From: JANQTF01 sp036835375
Lineage (GTDB): Bacteria; Bacteroidota; Bacteroidia; J057
Assembly (NCBI GenBank): GCA_036835375.1
Contig: DAITMB010000075.1
Location: 1-25,159 of the forward strand
Direction of reading: 5' to 3'
Length of the DNA: 25,159 bases
The position numbers were made by a program, and so were the translations under genes. A model generated the notes under the pieces. It had not been told where the DNA came from and made no database searches. It saw only the letters and a program-made list of their open reading frames with translations. Positions 1 through 8,092 of this stretch are shown here, piece by piece. Numbering within the stretch: the stretch's first letter is position 1; every line of letters begins with the position of its first letter.

Positions 1-1149
1 CTCTTTGGGCAAGCGTGGCGCAAATCTCACAAAGACACCTACCGCTTTTCAGATTCCGCCGCTGAATTTGCCAGGCACCGCTACGAGCTGGAGGTGCTCA
101 ACCGGGAGTATAGATTGCGTCACAGAATGAAAAGCGGGTCTTTTGGTCCCGAAGACGAAGTTCTGGAAAGGGGAATCACTGATTCTTTTCAGCGTATCAA
201 ATACGCGTTAGACGCTTGGAATATCTTTCAACAATTGCTGCTTTTGATCAACATGGCCAATCTTCCAATACCGGGAAGGGAGATGCTTGACATTGCGGCT
301 GAGAAGCAAGTCATCGATCTCGCAACGACACATCCGTTTTTTCAAAAATTGCCCTTGATCTCGCTGTACCTCAGGATTCTACGGCTATCCAAGCCTGAGG
401 AGAGAGCGATGGCCAATTCGACGGGAGGTCATGACCGACGATCGATCGAATCACTGCTTCGCTATTTATATCGCTACGACTTGCTGCTTCCCAACATGGA
501 GAGGAAGTTGCTTTTTGGGTTTTTGCTGAATCGCCTGATTGACACCGTGCGGAAACGCGAAGAAGCGCAATTCATTCACTTGTTGTTAGATCTGTATATG
601 TGGGGGATCCGGCGAGGGCTCCTTCTGAATGAAGGGCTTATTTTGCCAGCTCACTTCAAAAATATCCTCGCCCTTTGCCTTAGGGTCAAGGACATTCCTC
701 GGGCGCAGCGGTTTGTGGAAGCATGTCAGCAGTTCTTGCCCCCCACAGTGAGAGAAGAGATTTTGGCACTCCATGCCTTATATATCGCCTTTGCCGAAGG
801 TGATTATATAACGACCATTCGATTAGCCAATCAGTCCACATTTTCCAAGGCGCAAGACGAAATAGATGCAAGGTCTGTACTGCTTCAGGCGCATTATGAT
901 TTGGGGAATCAGGACAAAGAATGGTTTGATACACAAATCAATCGGCTCATTCGATACACCCGCCAAAGATCAGAGCTTTCGCAGTCGCAGAAAAAAACTT
1001 ATCTCAGCAGATTTCAGCTGTATCGCAGACTTTTTCTAGCTGACACAAGCGAAGAATTTCAAAGATTGGCGTCTCTTGTGGAAGAGTCTCCTGGCTTAGA
1101 CAAGGGGGGCTGGGTTGCCGAAAAGCTCCTGGAGAAATGGAAGCATTGA
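1..1149 (+). CDS. Unrecognised helical protein, 5'-truncated by the window edge
   Basis: The reading frame is open from base 1 to the TGA at 1147-1149, so the visible 382 codons are the C-terminal part of a longer protein. A GTG at 94 is only an internal codon: the upstream codons continue in frame without a stop. The protein is rich in Leu, Arg and Glu, has no signal peptide or membrane segment in the visible part, and reads as successive amphipathic helices (pairs such as LLRYLYRYDLLLP and FIHLLLDLYMWGIRRG), suggesting a TPR-like or other alpha-solenoid scaffold. I do not recognise the family. From memory it recalls long cytoplasmic helical proteins of Saprospiria without known function, but I cannot verify that. 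The next gene is convergent, and no convincing terminator is seen in the 178-bp gap. Confidence 0.75.
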   Translation, partial: LFGQAWRKSHKDTYRFSDSAAEFARHRYELEVLNREYRLRHRMKSGSFGPEDEVLERGITDSFQRIKYALDAWNIFQQLLLLINMANLPIPGREMLDIAAEKQVIDLATTHPFFQKLPLISLYLRILRLSKPEERAMANSTGGHDRRSIESLLRYLYRYDLLLPNMERKLLFGFLLNRLIDTVRKREEAQFIHLLLDLYMWGIRRGLLLNEGLILPAHFKNILALCLRVKDIPRAQRFVEACQQFLPPTVREEILALHALYIAFAEGDYITTIRLANQSTFSKAQDEIDARSVLLQAHYDLGNQDKEWFDTQINRLIRYTRQRSELSQSQKKTYLSRFQLYRRLFLADTSEEFQRLASLVEESPGLDKGGWVAEKLLEKWKH

Positions 1150-1327
1150 TCAAACAAAAAAAACATCTCCCCAGCATCCATTCAAGTGAATCATGCCTGA
1201 CGAACAGCGATTTGCTGTGTGGGCGCAAACTCCTTGAAGCGAATGAGGGAGACGTCTTTTGAGAATGATGAAAATTAATACAATCTTTTCTCCGAAAAGG
1301 ACAGCGGATTTATGTGGAGATGGTGGA

Positions 1328-2056
1328 TCAGGGTTGAGCACCGATGATGGTCAGTTTTTGGTCGAGTATTTGGTTGCCTTGTGACAGCCTTACCATCATC
1401 ACTTGTCTTGGGTACCGCGCAGCAGAAATCCCTACCTTGGCAGGACCACGGGCAATCGTGCGACCCTGTAAATCGAGTAACTCCAGCATGGTCTCTTCTG
1501 ATGCGTCGGGCACATGAATCACGGAGTGAATGGGATCGATAGCCATCACCCACACAGGCATTAGGTGAAGTCGCGATACAGTAGCCTGTGCTTGAGGAGC
1601 ATTTTTCATCGACAATTCATCGATTTCGTAAGTCATTTCGATCACCCGAGCGATTTCGCCGTGACCACCGATGGGATCATCCGTGCTCCTGACGAGTGAA
1701 ACGACAACCAGCTTCCCATTTCGGCGCACGTCCACTTCTCCGTCCCAATATCCATTCCCTTGAAACCATGACCTATCCAAGTCGAGCTGTGCTTGGCTTG
1801 CGTCGGTGACCAACATTCCATCGGGGAGTTCAATTTCAAATGTCACTTCCGAAATCAGTTCAATCGGAGCCTCTGGTGTACCGTAATGGATGATCATTTG
1901 GATCGGATCGCCAGACTCCCAGCCATCAGGCGGGTTGAACATCACAGAAACTTCCCCTTGGGCAACAGAGAGACTCATGGACATAGCAAAAAGAGCGAAA
2001 GCTCCCGCGAACCGAATACAAGTGCGGAGCTTGGTAAAAGAAAAAGATAAATCCAT
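1328..2056 (-). CDS. Secreted cohesin-like protein with type IX-secretion-like C-terminal tail
   Basis: The start is taken at ATG 2056 (Met-Asp-Leu-Ser) because this places a normal signal peptide at the N-terminus: a basic stretch, then FAGAFALFAMSMSLSVAQ with cleavage probably after SVAQ. The frame opens 13 codons further upstream, but that extension would put charged residues before the signal. The mature part is a beta-rich module beginning VSVMFNPPDGW, with alternating hydrophobic strands resembling cohesin-like domains of Bacteroidota exported proteins. The last 45 or so residues (ELLDLQGRTIARG, then a Val/Arg strand and QKLTII) match the pattern of type IX secretion sorting tails: a Leu-x-Asp-x-x-Gly-Arg motif, a short loop, and a final Lys-hydrophobic strand. 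I infer export through Sec and then the type IX system, ending surface-attached or released. Ligand unknown. It diverges from the EF-hand gene at 2391. Confidence 0.7.
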   Translation of the reverse strand: MDLSFSFTKLRTCIRFAGAFALFAMSMSLSVAQGEVSVMFNPPDGWESGDPIQMIIHYGTPEAPIELISEVTFEIELPDGMLVTDASQAQLDLDRSWFQGNGYWDGEVDVRRNGKLVVVSLVRSTDDPIGGHGEIARVIEMTYEIDELSMKNAPQAQATVSRLHLMPVWVMAIDPIHSVIHVPDASEETMLELLDLQGRTIARGPAKVGISAARYPRQVMMVRLSQGNQILDQKLTIIGAQP

Positions 2057-2390
2057 TTTTAGAAAAATATTTTGTTTGTTTATTTCTCGCAACAAGAATA
2101 TCTAATTTCATATTTGTATAAAATTCAATTCCATTCGAAATCTTAGCATTGTGTCGACTGGTCGCGATCTGCCTCCCGCGACCATCAAGAAATGTGAGCC
2201 CGTGAAAGAGAGGAAGTTGGCTGATTTGACGAGCTAGGACGGAGGAACATTCTACAGAACATCCTTACACAAGACGCCATTCGGGCGCAAAATTTGCCCA
2301 TTTCCGCTAGTTTTGCTATGACCTAAAACTGCATGGCAACAGATTTGTCGAGGTAAGCGTACCCACAAACCCAAACACCTAACATTCGCC
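2057..2390. other. Divergent intergenic region (334 bp)
   Basis: This stretch separates two divergently transcribed exported-protein genes and must hold both promoters. No open frame here looks like a gene. It contains a GC-rich perfect inverted repeat at 2159-2184 (listed separately) and an AT-rich block at about 2095-2135. No clean match to the Bacteroidota promoter consensus (TTTG, about 19 bases, TAnnTTTG) stands out on either strand. Confidence 0.6.
2159..2184. repeat. GC-rich inverted repeat between divergent genes
   Basis: TGGTCGCG at 2159-2166 is the exact reverse complement of CGCGACCA at 2177-2184, with a 10-base loop. No T-tract follows on either strand, so it is not an intrinsic terminator. 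It could be an operator or a 5' UTR hairpin of one of the flanking genes. Confidence 0.5.
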
Positions 2391-3095
2391 ATGAATTTTG
2401 CCTTTTCTCGAATTTTACTTTCCGCTCTGTTCCTTTCTATGTTTTTTTCTTTATCGGCTCAGCCCCTCCCTTTGGACCAGGCAGCGAGTCTTTGGTTTCA
2501 AGAAGAGCGCTTTATGATGGCCGATCGAAATGACGATGCACGGCTAGACTTGGCTGAAATGGCTGTCTTTTCGGAGGAGTTTAGTTACTTTCTTGAAAAG
2601 CGTCGCTACGAATGGACCGATCGCAATCAGGATGGTCTCCTCAGTTTCAGCGAAATTCAAGAGGTAAAAGATGCAGAGATGAACTTTCGATTTCAGCGCG
2701 ATCGCAGCGACTACCAAGAGCTGGTACGCCAATATCCGTTGTTGAATCAAGCCGATGCGACGTATCTGAAGTCTAATCCAGAACTCGTCAGAGGGCTGTT
2801 TAGCAACTTCACTTGGATGATGGAAAATTCGGAACTGGCCGCTTCCGTGTACAACGATTTTCTGTGGAAGTCCCGAAATCCTGAAGCTATGCTGTCTCTT
2901 CACCGGAACTTACGATGGATGGTTGTCAATCCTGACAGCGCCAAGCAACTATACCGCGATCGTAGCTCGACCCAAAAATTGCCTGAGTTTTTAGCATGGA
3001 GAGCTGACCATCAGGATTTTATCAGAAGATTTCCCAGTAACGGGCCTTTGTATAAGTTGGATTTTATCCACGCGGGAATCAAGATCCGCCGATAG
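2391..3095 (+). CDS. Exported EF-hand protein
   Basis: A 234-residue protein with a clear signal peptide (about residues 1-23: Arg near the N-terminus, ILLSALFLSMFFSLSA, cleavage before QPLP). Two calcium-binding EF-hand loops follow. The first has D45, N47, D49, D53 and E56 at loop positions 1, 3, 5, 9 and 12, with Ala where Gly is usual at position 6. The second has D77, N79, D81, G82, S85 and E88, a canonical loop. The rest (residues 90-234) is helical, rich in Arg, Asn and aromatic residues, and matches nothing I recognise. It probably acts in the periplasm or at the cell surface. It is followed 26 bp later by a good terminator, so it is a single-gene transcript or the end of one. The calcium-binding call is firm; the biological role is unknown. 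Confidence 0.85.
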   Translation: MNFAFSRILLSALFLSMFFSLSAQPLPLDQAASLWFQEERFMMADRNDDARLDLAEMAVFSEEFSYFLEKRRYEWTDRNQDGLLSFSEIQEVKDAEMNFRFQRDRSDYQELVRQYPLLNQADATYLKSNPELVRGLFSNFTWMMENSELAASVYNDFLWKSRNPEAMLSLHRNLRWMVVNPDSAKQLYRDRSSTQKLPEFLAWRADHQDFIRRFPSNGPLYKLDFIHAGIKIRR

Positions 3096-3121
3096 ATATA
3101 CAACTTCTCTGAACGATTGTA

Positions 3122-3157
3122 ATGCCTGACTGCACGATAAGCCAGTCGGGCATTTTT
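3122..3157 (+). terminator. Intrinsic terminator after the EF-hand gene
   Basis: ATGCCTGACTG (3122-3132) pairs with CAGTCGGGCAT (3143-3153) through 11 positions, one being a G-U pair, with a 10-base loop and a run of five T at 3153-3157. Confidence 0.8.
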
Positions 3158-3257
3158 CATTTATTCATCCATACGAGGCGCACCCTTCGCGGAGAATTTG
3201 GTAAGTTTCGCCCATATTTTTCTCAAGGGTTCTTGTTGTTCAAAAATTGATACCTGC

Positions 3258-4052
3258 ATGGCGCTAGCCCAACACCTTTCGATTGAAGTCCGCCACGAAC
3301 AGCAGGTGGTAAATGCCCGCGAATATGTATTGCCATTCATTAGTGAATCAGTTGATGTTTCGGCAAGTACACGCGTGCTGGAGATAGGCTGTGGTGAAGG
3401 CGGGGTCCTCATTCCTTTTCAAGAACTTGGGATGCAGGTGGTGGGAGTCGATCTTGACGAGTACCGAATTGGGAATGCTTTGCGGCTCAATGCAGAGGCT
3501 GTTGCCTCAGGTCAGGCGAAGTTTCTTTATCAAAATGTGTATGAAGAATCTTTTTTGGAGGCTTATCGGGGATCCTTTGACCTCATTATCCTGAAAGACA
3601 CCATTGAGCACATTCCCAACCAAGCGCAGTTTATTCGCTACATGCTTCAACTTCTCTCGCCTAAGGGAGCCATCTTTTTTGGATTTCCGCCCTGGAGAAT
3701 GCCTTTTGGTGGGCATCAACAGATTTGCCGCAACAAATTCATGGGAGCGATTCCGTGGTATCATCTTCTGCCCAAGTTCATCTATAAGGGCGTGCTGCAA
3801 CTAGCCAGAGAGCCAAAGTGGGTGGTAGATGAACTGATGAATGTCCGATCCACCCGGATCTCGCTCGGAAGGTTTGAGCAGATCATTCGAGACTCAGATT
3901 TGCGGGTATTGTCGAGAAAGCTTTTTCTGATCAATCCGATTTACAAGTTTAAGTTTGGCTGGAAACCCAGAGAGCAGGCCAAGTGGATGGCTGATCTGCC
4001 CTGGGTACGCGATTTTTTTACAACGGCCGGTTGGTATGTGGTAGCCAAATGA
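3258..4052 (+). CDS. Class I SAM-dependent methyltransferase
   Basis: The frame is open from a TTG at 3198, but the first ATG at 3258 gives a better N-terminus (MALAQHLSIEV) and is preferred, for 264 residues. The Rossmann-fold motif I is VLEIGCGEGG, motif II is VVGVDLDEYRI (acidic residue at the end of strand 2 for the ribose), and FDLIILKDTIEHI is the motif IV region typical of the Methyltransf_11/23 type. The C-terminal half (PPWRMPFGGHQQ onward) is rich in aromatic and basic residues and resembles methyltransferases acting on small molecules, lipids or glycans rather than on RNA. The acceptor substrate cannot be told from sequence. It sits 207 bp upstream of nuoH on the same strand; no functional link is evident. 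Confidence 0.85.
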   Translation: MALAQHLSIEVRHEQQVVNAREYVLPFISESVDVSASTRVLEIGCGEGGVLIPFQELGMQVVGVDLDEYRIGNALRLNAEAVASGQAKFLYQNVYEESFLEAYRGSFDLIILKDTIEHIPNQAQFIRYMLQLLSPKGAIFFGFPPWRMPFGGHQQICRNKFMGAIPWYHLLPKFIYKGVLQLAREPKWVVDELMNVRSTRISLGRFEQIIRDSDLRVLSRKLFLINPIYKFKFGWKPREQAKWMADLPWVRDFFTTAGWYVVAK

Positions 4053-4259
4053 TTCATCCTATGGTAGGATTTCGGATCGTGGGACTTTGATGAACGGCTA
4101 CGGTCCTTCACGAATTTCGAGAAAGAAGCCTTTCAATTGCGACAAAATGGCCCTTGATTACTGCCTTCCAGAGAATAGTCCCTCGGCGAACCTTGTGCCT
4201 TGCTGCTTAATTGTTAATTTTGAAGAACTCCTTCCAATTCTACCTCACAACGTCCTTTT

Positions 4260-5303
4260 ATGGATTTAATAAGTCAACTTCTCCTGATCTTGCCGGTCAT
4301 GTTGATTCTGATCACCTTTGCGGCCTATGGATCTTATGCCGAGAGGCGTGTTGCAGCTGCCTTTCAGCAGCGCGTAGGGCCGAATCGGGTCGGTCCTTTC
4401 GGGCTGTTACAGCCGTTGGCTGATGTACTCAAGTTGATTCTTAAGGAAGACGTTACCCCTGCCAAAGCGGATAAATTCCTTCACTTTGTATCGCCTATCA
4501 TTTCCGTGGCCACAGCGCTTGTGATGTTCGGCGTCATTCCGTTTGCAAAATTCGGAGATGACTTTTTGGTAATTGCTGACATCAATATTGGCATGCTTTA
4601 CCTGCTGGGAGTAACCTCTGTCTCTGTATATGGAATCACCCTCGCAGGATGGGCCTCCAACGGAAAGTATTCCCTTCTTGGGGGCTTGAGGGCTTCAGCA
4701 CAAATGATTAGCTATGAATTGCCATTGGGGTTGGCAGTTGTCAGTGTCATCATTTTGACCAATGCTCGCATGCCTGCCGGGGAGGATTTCCTCAGTGTGA
4801 CCTCTATCGTGGAGGCACAGCGCGGTGCTTGGAACTTCCTGATTAATCCGCTTGGCTTCATCATTTTCTATATTTGTGTCCTGGCGGAGTCTGCTCGTAC
4901 CCCCTTCGATTTGATCGAAGCTGAGCAGGAGCTGGTGGGCGGCTTTCATACAGAATTTAGTTCGCTCAAGTTTGGGATGTTCATGGTCGTAGAATTTTTG
5001 CACTTGGTCATCCCACCTGCCATCATCACGACGGTATTTTTGGGTGGATATCTTGGGCCATTTGAAGGAGCTTTAGGGGTCGAATCTTGGGGGAGTACAG
5101 CGCAGATCCTGTGGGGATTGGGTTGGTTTATCACGAAAACATTCGCAATTGCTTTCACGTTCATGTGGATCCGATGGACTTTGCCTAGATTTAAGTACAA
5201 TCAATTGATGGATCTCGGTTGGAAACGCCTCCTGCCGCTGTCACTGGCTAATTTGGTACTTGTTGCTATTGGGGCAGCAATTTATATTTTTATGACGGCA
5301 TGA
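4260..5303 (+). CDS. nuoH: NADH-quinone oxidoreductase subunit H
   Basis: A 347-residue polytopic membrane protein with about eight hydrophobic segments, the usual length for NuoH. NuoH forms the base of the quinone chamber of respiratory complex I, in the inner membrane where the peripheral and membrane arms meet. Family hallmarks visible are YAERRVAAAFQQRVGPNRVG at about residues 25-45, LLQPLADVLKLILKED immediately after, and the acidic quinone-loop block ARTPFDLIEAEQELVGGFHT with its conserved Glu and Asp residues. The C-terminal FTFMWIRWTLPRFKYNQLM is also conserved. In most bacteria nuoH lies between nuoG and nuoI. Here it has a methyltransferase upstream and clpC downstream and no other nuo gene in the window, so the complex I genes are dispersed in this genome. 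Confidence 0.97.
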   Translation: MDLISQLLLILPVMLILITFAAYGSYAERRVAAAFQQRVGPNRVGPFGLLQPLADVLKLILKEDVTPAKADKFLHFVSPIISVATALVMFGVIPFAKFGDDFLVIADINIGMLYLLGVTSVSVYGITLAGWASNGKYSLLGGLRASAQMISYELPLGLAVVSVIILTNARMPAGEDFLSVTSIVEAQRGAWNFLINPLGFIIFYICVLAESARTPFDLIEAEQELVGGFHTEFSSLKFGMFMVVEFLHLVIPPAIITTVFLGGYLGPFEGALGVESWGSTAQILWGLGWFITKTFAIAFTFMWIRWTLPRFKYNQLMDLGWKRLLPLSLANLVLVAIGAAIYIFMTA

Positions 5304-5349
5304 TTTGAGGACAGAAAACTGATTCCGATTTCATCCGTTAGGTAGGGAG

Positions 5350-5376
5350 TTTGACTGACACTGTGTCATATAATTT
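5350..5376 (+). promoter_or_regulatory. Candidate clpC promoter overlapping a palindrome
   Basis: TTTG at 5350-5353 is followed 17 bases later by TAATTTCC (5371-5378), a loose match to the Bacteroidota pattern of TTTG, about 19 bases and TAnnTTTG. A TATAAT string is at 5369-5374. The element lies 65-90 bases before the clpC ATG and contains the palindrome at 5356-5368. Confidence 0.35.
5356..5368. promoter_or_regulatory. Perfect 13-bp palindrome upstream of clpC, possible operator
   Basis: TGACAC, T, GTGTCA: two six-base perfect half sites around one centre base, within the putative promoter spacer. It does not resemble the CtsR heptad repeat or the HrcA CIRCE element that control clp and hsp genes in Firmicutes. 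Confidence 0.4.
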
Positions 5377-5428
5377 CCTTTGGCACAATCTCAGCAGGGA
5401 ATAATCACCCTCAAGCCGCTAAGACCTT

Positions 5429-5433
5429 GGAGG
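5429..5433 (+). promoter_or_regulatory. Shine-Dalgarno sequence of clpC
   Basis: GGAGG lies 8 bases before the ATG at 5442. It is the strongest ribosome binding site noticed in this window, and it rules out the TTG at 5427, which would overlap it. Confidence 0.7.
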
Positions 5434-5441
5434 AAAACTAT

Positions 5442-7982
5442 ATGGAATCCAATTTTTCAGACCGAGTCAAAGACGTCATTTCCTACAGCAGGGAAGAAGC
5501 GATCCGCCTGGGCCATGATTACATTGGCCCGGAACATCTGCTGCTTGGATTGATCCGAGAAGGAGAGGGGCTGGCCATCAAAATCTTGGTCAATCTAAGC
5601 GTCGATCTCTCTCAACTAAAGAAGTCGATTGAGAATGCTGTAAAGGGAACCGTTACGACGATTAACCTAACCAACCTTCCCCTCACCCGCCAAGCGGAAA
5701 AAGTGCTCAAAATCACTCGCTTGGAAGCCAAGCTTCTCAAAAGTAGTGTGATTGGCACCGAGCATTTAGCCTTGTCCATTCTCCGCGAAGAAAATAACGT
5801 TGCCGCCCAAATTCTTTCCCGGTTCGGCGTGACTTACGATATCGTCAGGGCAGAGCTGGAACAAAAAGAGGAGGGAAGCACTTCAACCCCACGTATGTCA
5901 GGACCAATAGAATCTTCAGACCCTTCAGATATGAGCAATCCCGGAGAACGGCAACGCCGGACCACGAAAAGCAAAACACCTGTGCTCGACAATTTTGGCC
6001 GAGATCTGACCAAAGCTGCCGAGGATAATAAGCTGGACCCGATCGTGGGGCGCGAGAAGGAAATTGAACGTGTGGCACAAGTGCTGTCTCGTCGCAAAAA
6101 GAATAATCCCGTCCTCATCGGCGAACCTGGTGTCGGAAAGACCGCCATTGCCGAAGGTCTTGCCCTAAGAATCATTCAGCGGAAAGTGAGTCGGGTACTC
6201 TACAACAAACGTGTTGTCACGCTCGACATCGCATCTCTGGTGGCTGGGACAAAATACCGCGGCCAGTTTGAAGAACGAATGAAGGCTGTCATGGCTGAAT
6301 TGGAGAAGTCCCCCGATGTCATCCTATTCATCGATGAATTGCATACCATTGTGGGTGCTGGCGGCGCATCAGGTTCGCTTGACGCTTCTAACATCTTCAA
6401 GCCAGCCCTCGCAAGGGGTGAGATCCAGTGCATCGGTGCAACGACGCTGGATGAATATCGTCAGTACATCGAAAAGGACGGAGCATTGGAACGTCGATTC
6501 CAAAAGGTCATGGTCGAGCCTACTTCGCCTGACGAGACGATGATCATTCTGCACAATATCAAAGCGAAGTACGAGGATCACCACAACGTCAATTACACCG
6601 ACGAAGCCATCGAAGCTTGTGTGAAATTGAGTGACCGCTATATCTCCGACAGATATTTCCCAGACAAGGCAATCGACGTGTTGGACGAAGCGGGATCCCG
6701 CGTTCACATCACCAACATCCACGTCCCACAAAGTATCCTCGACCTCGAAGCCAAAATTGAGGAAGTGAAGGAGTTGAAAAACAAGGTGGTCAAGAGTCAG
6801 AAGTACGAAGAGGCAGCAGAGCTTCGCGACCAGGAAAAGCGCCTGCTCGAAGATCTGGACCAAGCTAAAGTCGAATGGGAAGAAGAGACCAAGAATCGCC
6901 GATACACAGTTTCCGAGGATGATGTCGCCTCTGTTGTATCGATGATCACTGGCGTGCCGGTGACCAAAGTCGCTGCTGGAGAAGTCGCCAAGCTAAAACT
7001 CATGGGCGAGCAACTCAAGACACAGATCATCGGGCAAGATGCGGCGATCGATAAGCTCGTCAAGGCGATCAAGCGCTCTCGCTTAGGTCTCAAAGATCCC
7101 CAAAAGCCCATTGGGTCCTTTATTTTCCTTGGACAAACGGGAGTAGGTAAAACGGAACTGGCTAAGGCCCTCGGGAGAAACATGTTTGACTCCGACGAGG
7201 CATTGATCCGGCTGGATATGAGCGAGTACATGGAGAAATTCACTGTCTCTCGCTTGATCGGAGCCCCTCCGGGATATGTTGGCTATGAAGAAGGAGGACA
7301 GCTTACCGAGAAGATTCGCAGAAAGCCTTACTCCGTCGTGTTGCTGGATGAGATCGAAAAAGCTCACCCCGATATCTTCAACATTCTCTTGCAGGTGCTG
7401 GATGATGGAATCCTAACAGATGGTCTGGGCCGTCGCATCGACTTCAAGAACACCGTGATCATCATGACTTCCAATGTCGGGGTGAGAGAGTTGAAAACTT
7501 TTGGTACGGGCGTAGGCTTTTCGACTAAGTCGCGCGAAGGACAGTCTGAAGACATGATGCGCTCCACCATTGAGGGCGCAATGAAAAAAGTGTTTCGTCC
7601 AGAGTTCCTCAACCGCATCGACGAAGTGATCATCTTCAACGAGTTGGAGAAGGAGCACATCATGCAGATCATCGACTTGAACCTCAAGAGCGTATTTGCC
7701 CGAATTGAGGACAAAGGATATCTGATTGAGCTGTCGCAAGTAGCCAAGGAGTTCATTGCAGAAAAGGGCTTCGACAAGCAGTTTGGCGCAAGGCCACTCC
7801 AGAGAGCACTGCAGAAATACCTCGAAGATCCGATTGCGGATGTGATACTAGGGGGAGAAACAGAAGTTGGGGACATCCTATTTGTCGATTTTGACAAAGC
7901 GACAGAGACCATCACCGTCGAAAGTCGCAAGGGACCAGTGCTTACGCCTGGTACAACTGATGGATCCGAAGATCAGGAGTAA
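5442..7982 (+). CDS. clpC: ClpC-type AAA+ unfoldase
   Basis: An 846-residue class I Clp/Hsp100 ATPase that unfolds proteins and feeds them to ClpP in the cytoplasm. Residues 1-145 form the double Clp_N repeat (EHLLLGLIREGEG, then TEHLALSILREENN). AAA domain 1 has Walker A GEPGVGKT at 227-234 and Walker B VILFIDE at 293-299. A UVR/M-domain coiled coil (KYEEAAELRDQEKR, about 445-480) marks ClpC rather than ClpA. AAA domain 2 has Walker A GQTGVGKT at 564-571 and Walker B VVLLDE at 632-637. The C-terminal D2 small domain ends in an acidic tail (DGSEDQE). I did not identify the ClpP-docking loop with confidence. The ATG at 5442 is chosen because of the GGAGG before it. A strong terminator follows. 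Length and motifs are complete, with no sign of disruption. Confidence 0.97.
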   Translation: MESNFSDRVKDVISYSREEAIRLGHDYIGPEHLLLGLIREGEGLAIKILVNLSVDLSQLKKSIENAVKGTVTTINLTNLPLTRQAEKVLKITRLEAKLLKSSVIGTEHLALSILREENNVAAQILSRFGVTYDIVRAELEQKEEGSTSTPRMSGPIESSDPSDMSNPGERQRRTTKSKTPVLDNFGRDLTKAAEDNKLDPIVGREKEIERVAQVLSRRKKNNPVLIGEPGVGKTAIAEGLALRIIQRKVSRVLYNKRVVTLDIASLVAGTKYRGQFEERMKAVMAELEKSPDVILFIDELHTIVGAGGASGSLDASNIFKPALARGEIQCIGATTLDEYRQYIEKDGALERRFQKVMVEPTSPDETMIILHNIKAKYEDHHNVNYTDEAIEACVKLSDRYISDRYFPDKAIDVLDEAGSRVHITNIHVPQSILDLEAKIEEVKELKNKVVKSQKYEEAAELRDQEKRLLEDLDQAKVEWEEETKNRRYTVSEDDVASVVSMITGVPVTKVAAGEVAKLKLMGEQLKTQIIGQDAAIDKLVKAIKRSRLGLKDPQKPIGSFIFLGQTGVGKTELAKALGRNMFDSDEALIRLDMSEYMEKFTVSRLIGAPPGYVGYEEGGQLTEKIRRKPYSVVLLDEIEKAHPDIFNILLQVLDDGILTDGLGRRIDFKNTVIIMTSNVGVRELKTFGTGVGFSTKSREGQSEDMMRSTIEGAMKKVFRPEFLNRIDEVIIFNELEKEHIMQIIDLNLKSVFARIEDKGYLIELSQVAKEFIAEKGFDKQFGARPLQRALQKYLEDPIADVILGGETEVGDILFVDFDKATETITVESRKGPVLTPGTTDGSEDQE

Positions 7983-8036
7983 TCTTTCTAGCATAAGCTT
8001 CGGCTAGCGCGCTCGGCGCACCTAAACTATTGATAT

Positions 8037-8075
8037 CTCGCAGGTCGTGATCGTTATCCGGCCTGCGAGTTTTTT
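8037..8075 (+). terminator. Intrinsic terminator after clpC
   Basis: CTCGCAGGTC (8037-8046) pairs with GGCCTGCGAG (8060-8069) over 10 positions (one G-U), followed directly by six T at 8070-8075. It ends 17 bases before the next start codon. Confidence 0.9.
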
Positions 8076-8092
8076 GATAAAAAATTATCATT

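Noticed and set aside
1243..1307. CTTTT/AAAAG hairpin between the first two genes
   Set aside because: Five A/T-only pairs, no GC stem and no T-tract; likely chance in AT-rich DNA.
4053..4259. Possible small gene between the methyltransferase and nuoH
   Set aside because: The short frames here have no coding character and one runs into nuoH out of frame.
5369..5374. TATAAT as a sigma-70-type -10 box with TTGACT at 5351
   Set aside because: The spacer is only 12 bases, too short for that promoter type, and Bacteroidota use a different consensus.
7364..7930. 188-codon minus-strand frame opposite clpC
   Set aside because: It lies wholly within clpC on the other strand and is Ser/Met-rich nonsense typical of antisense shadows.
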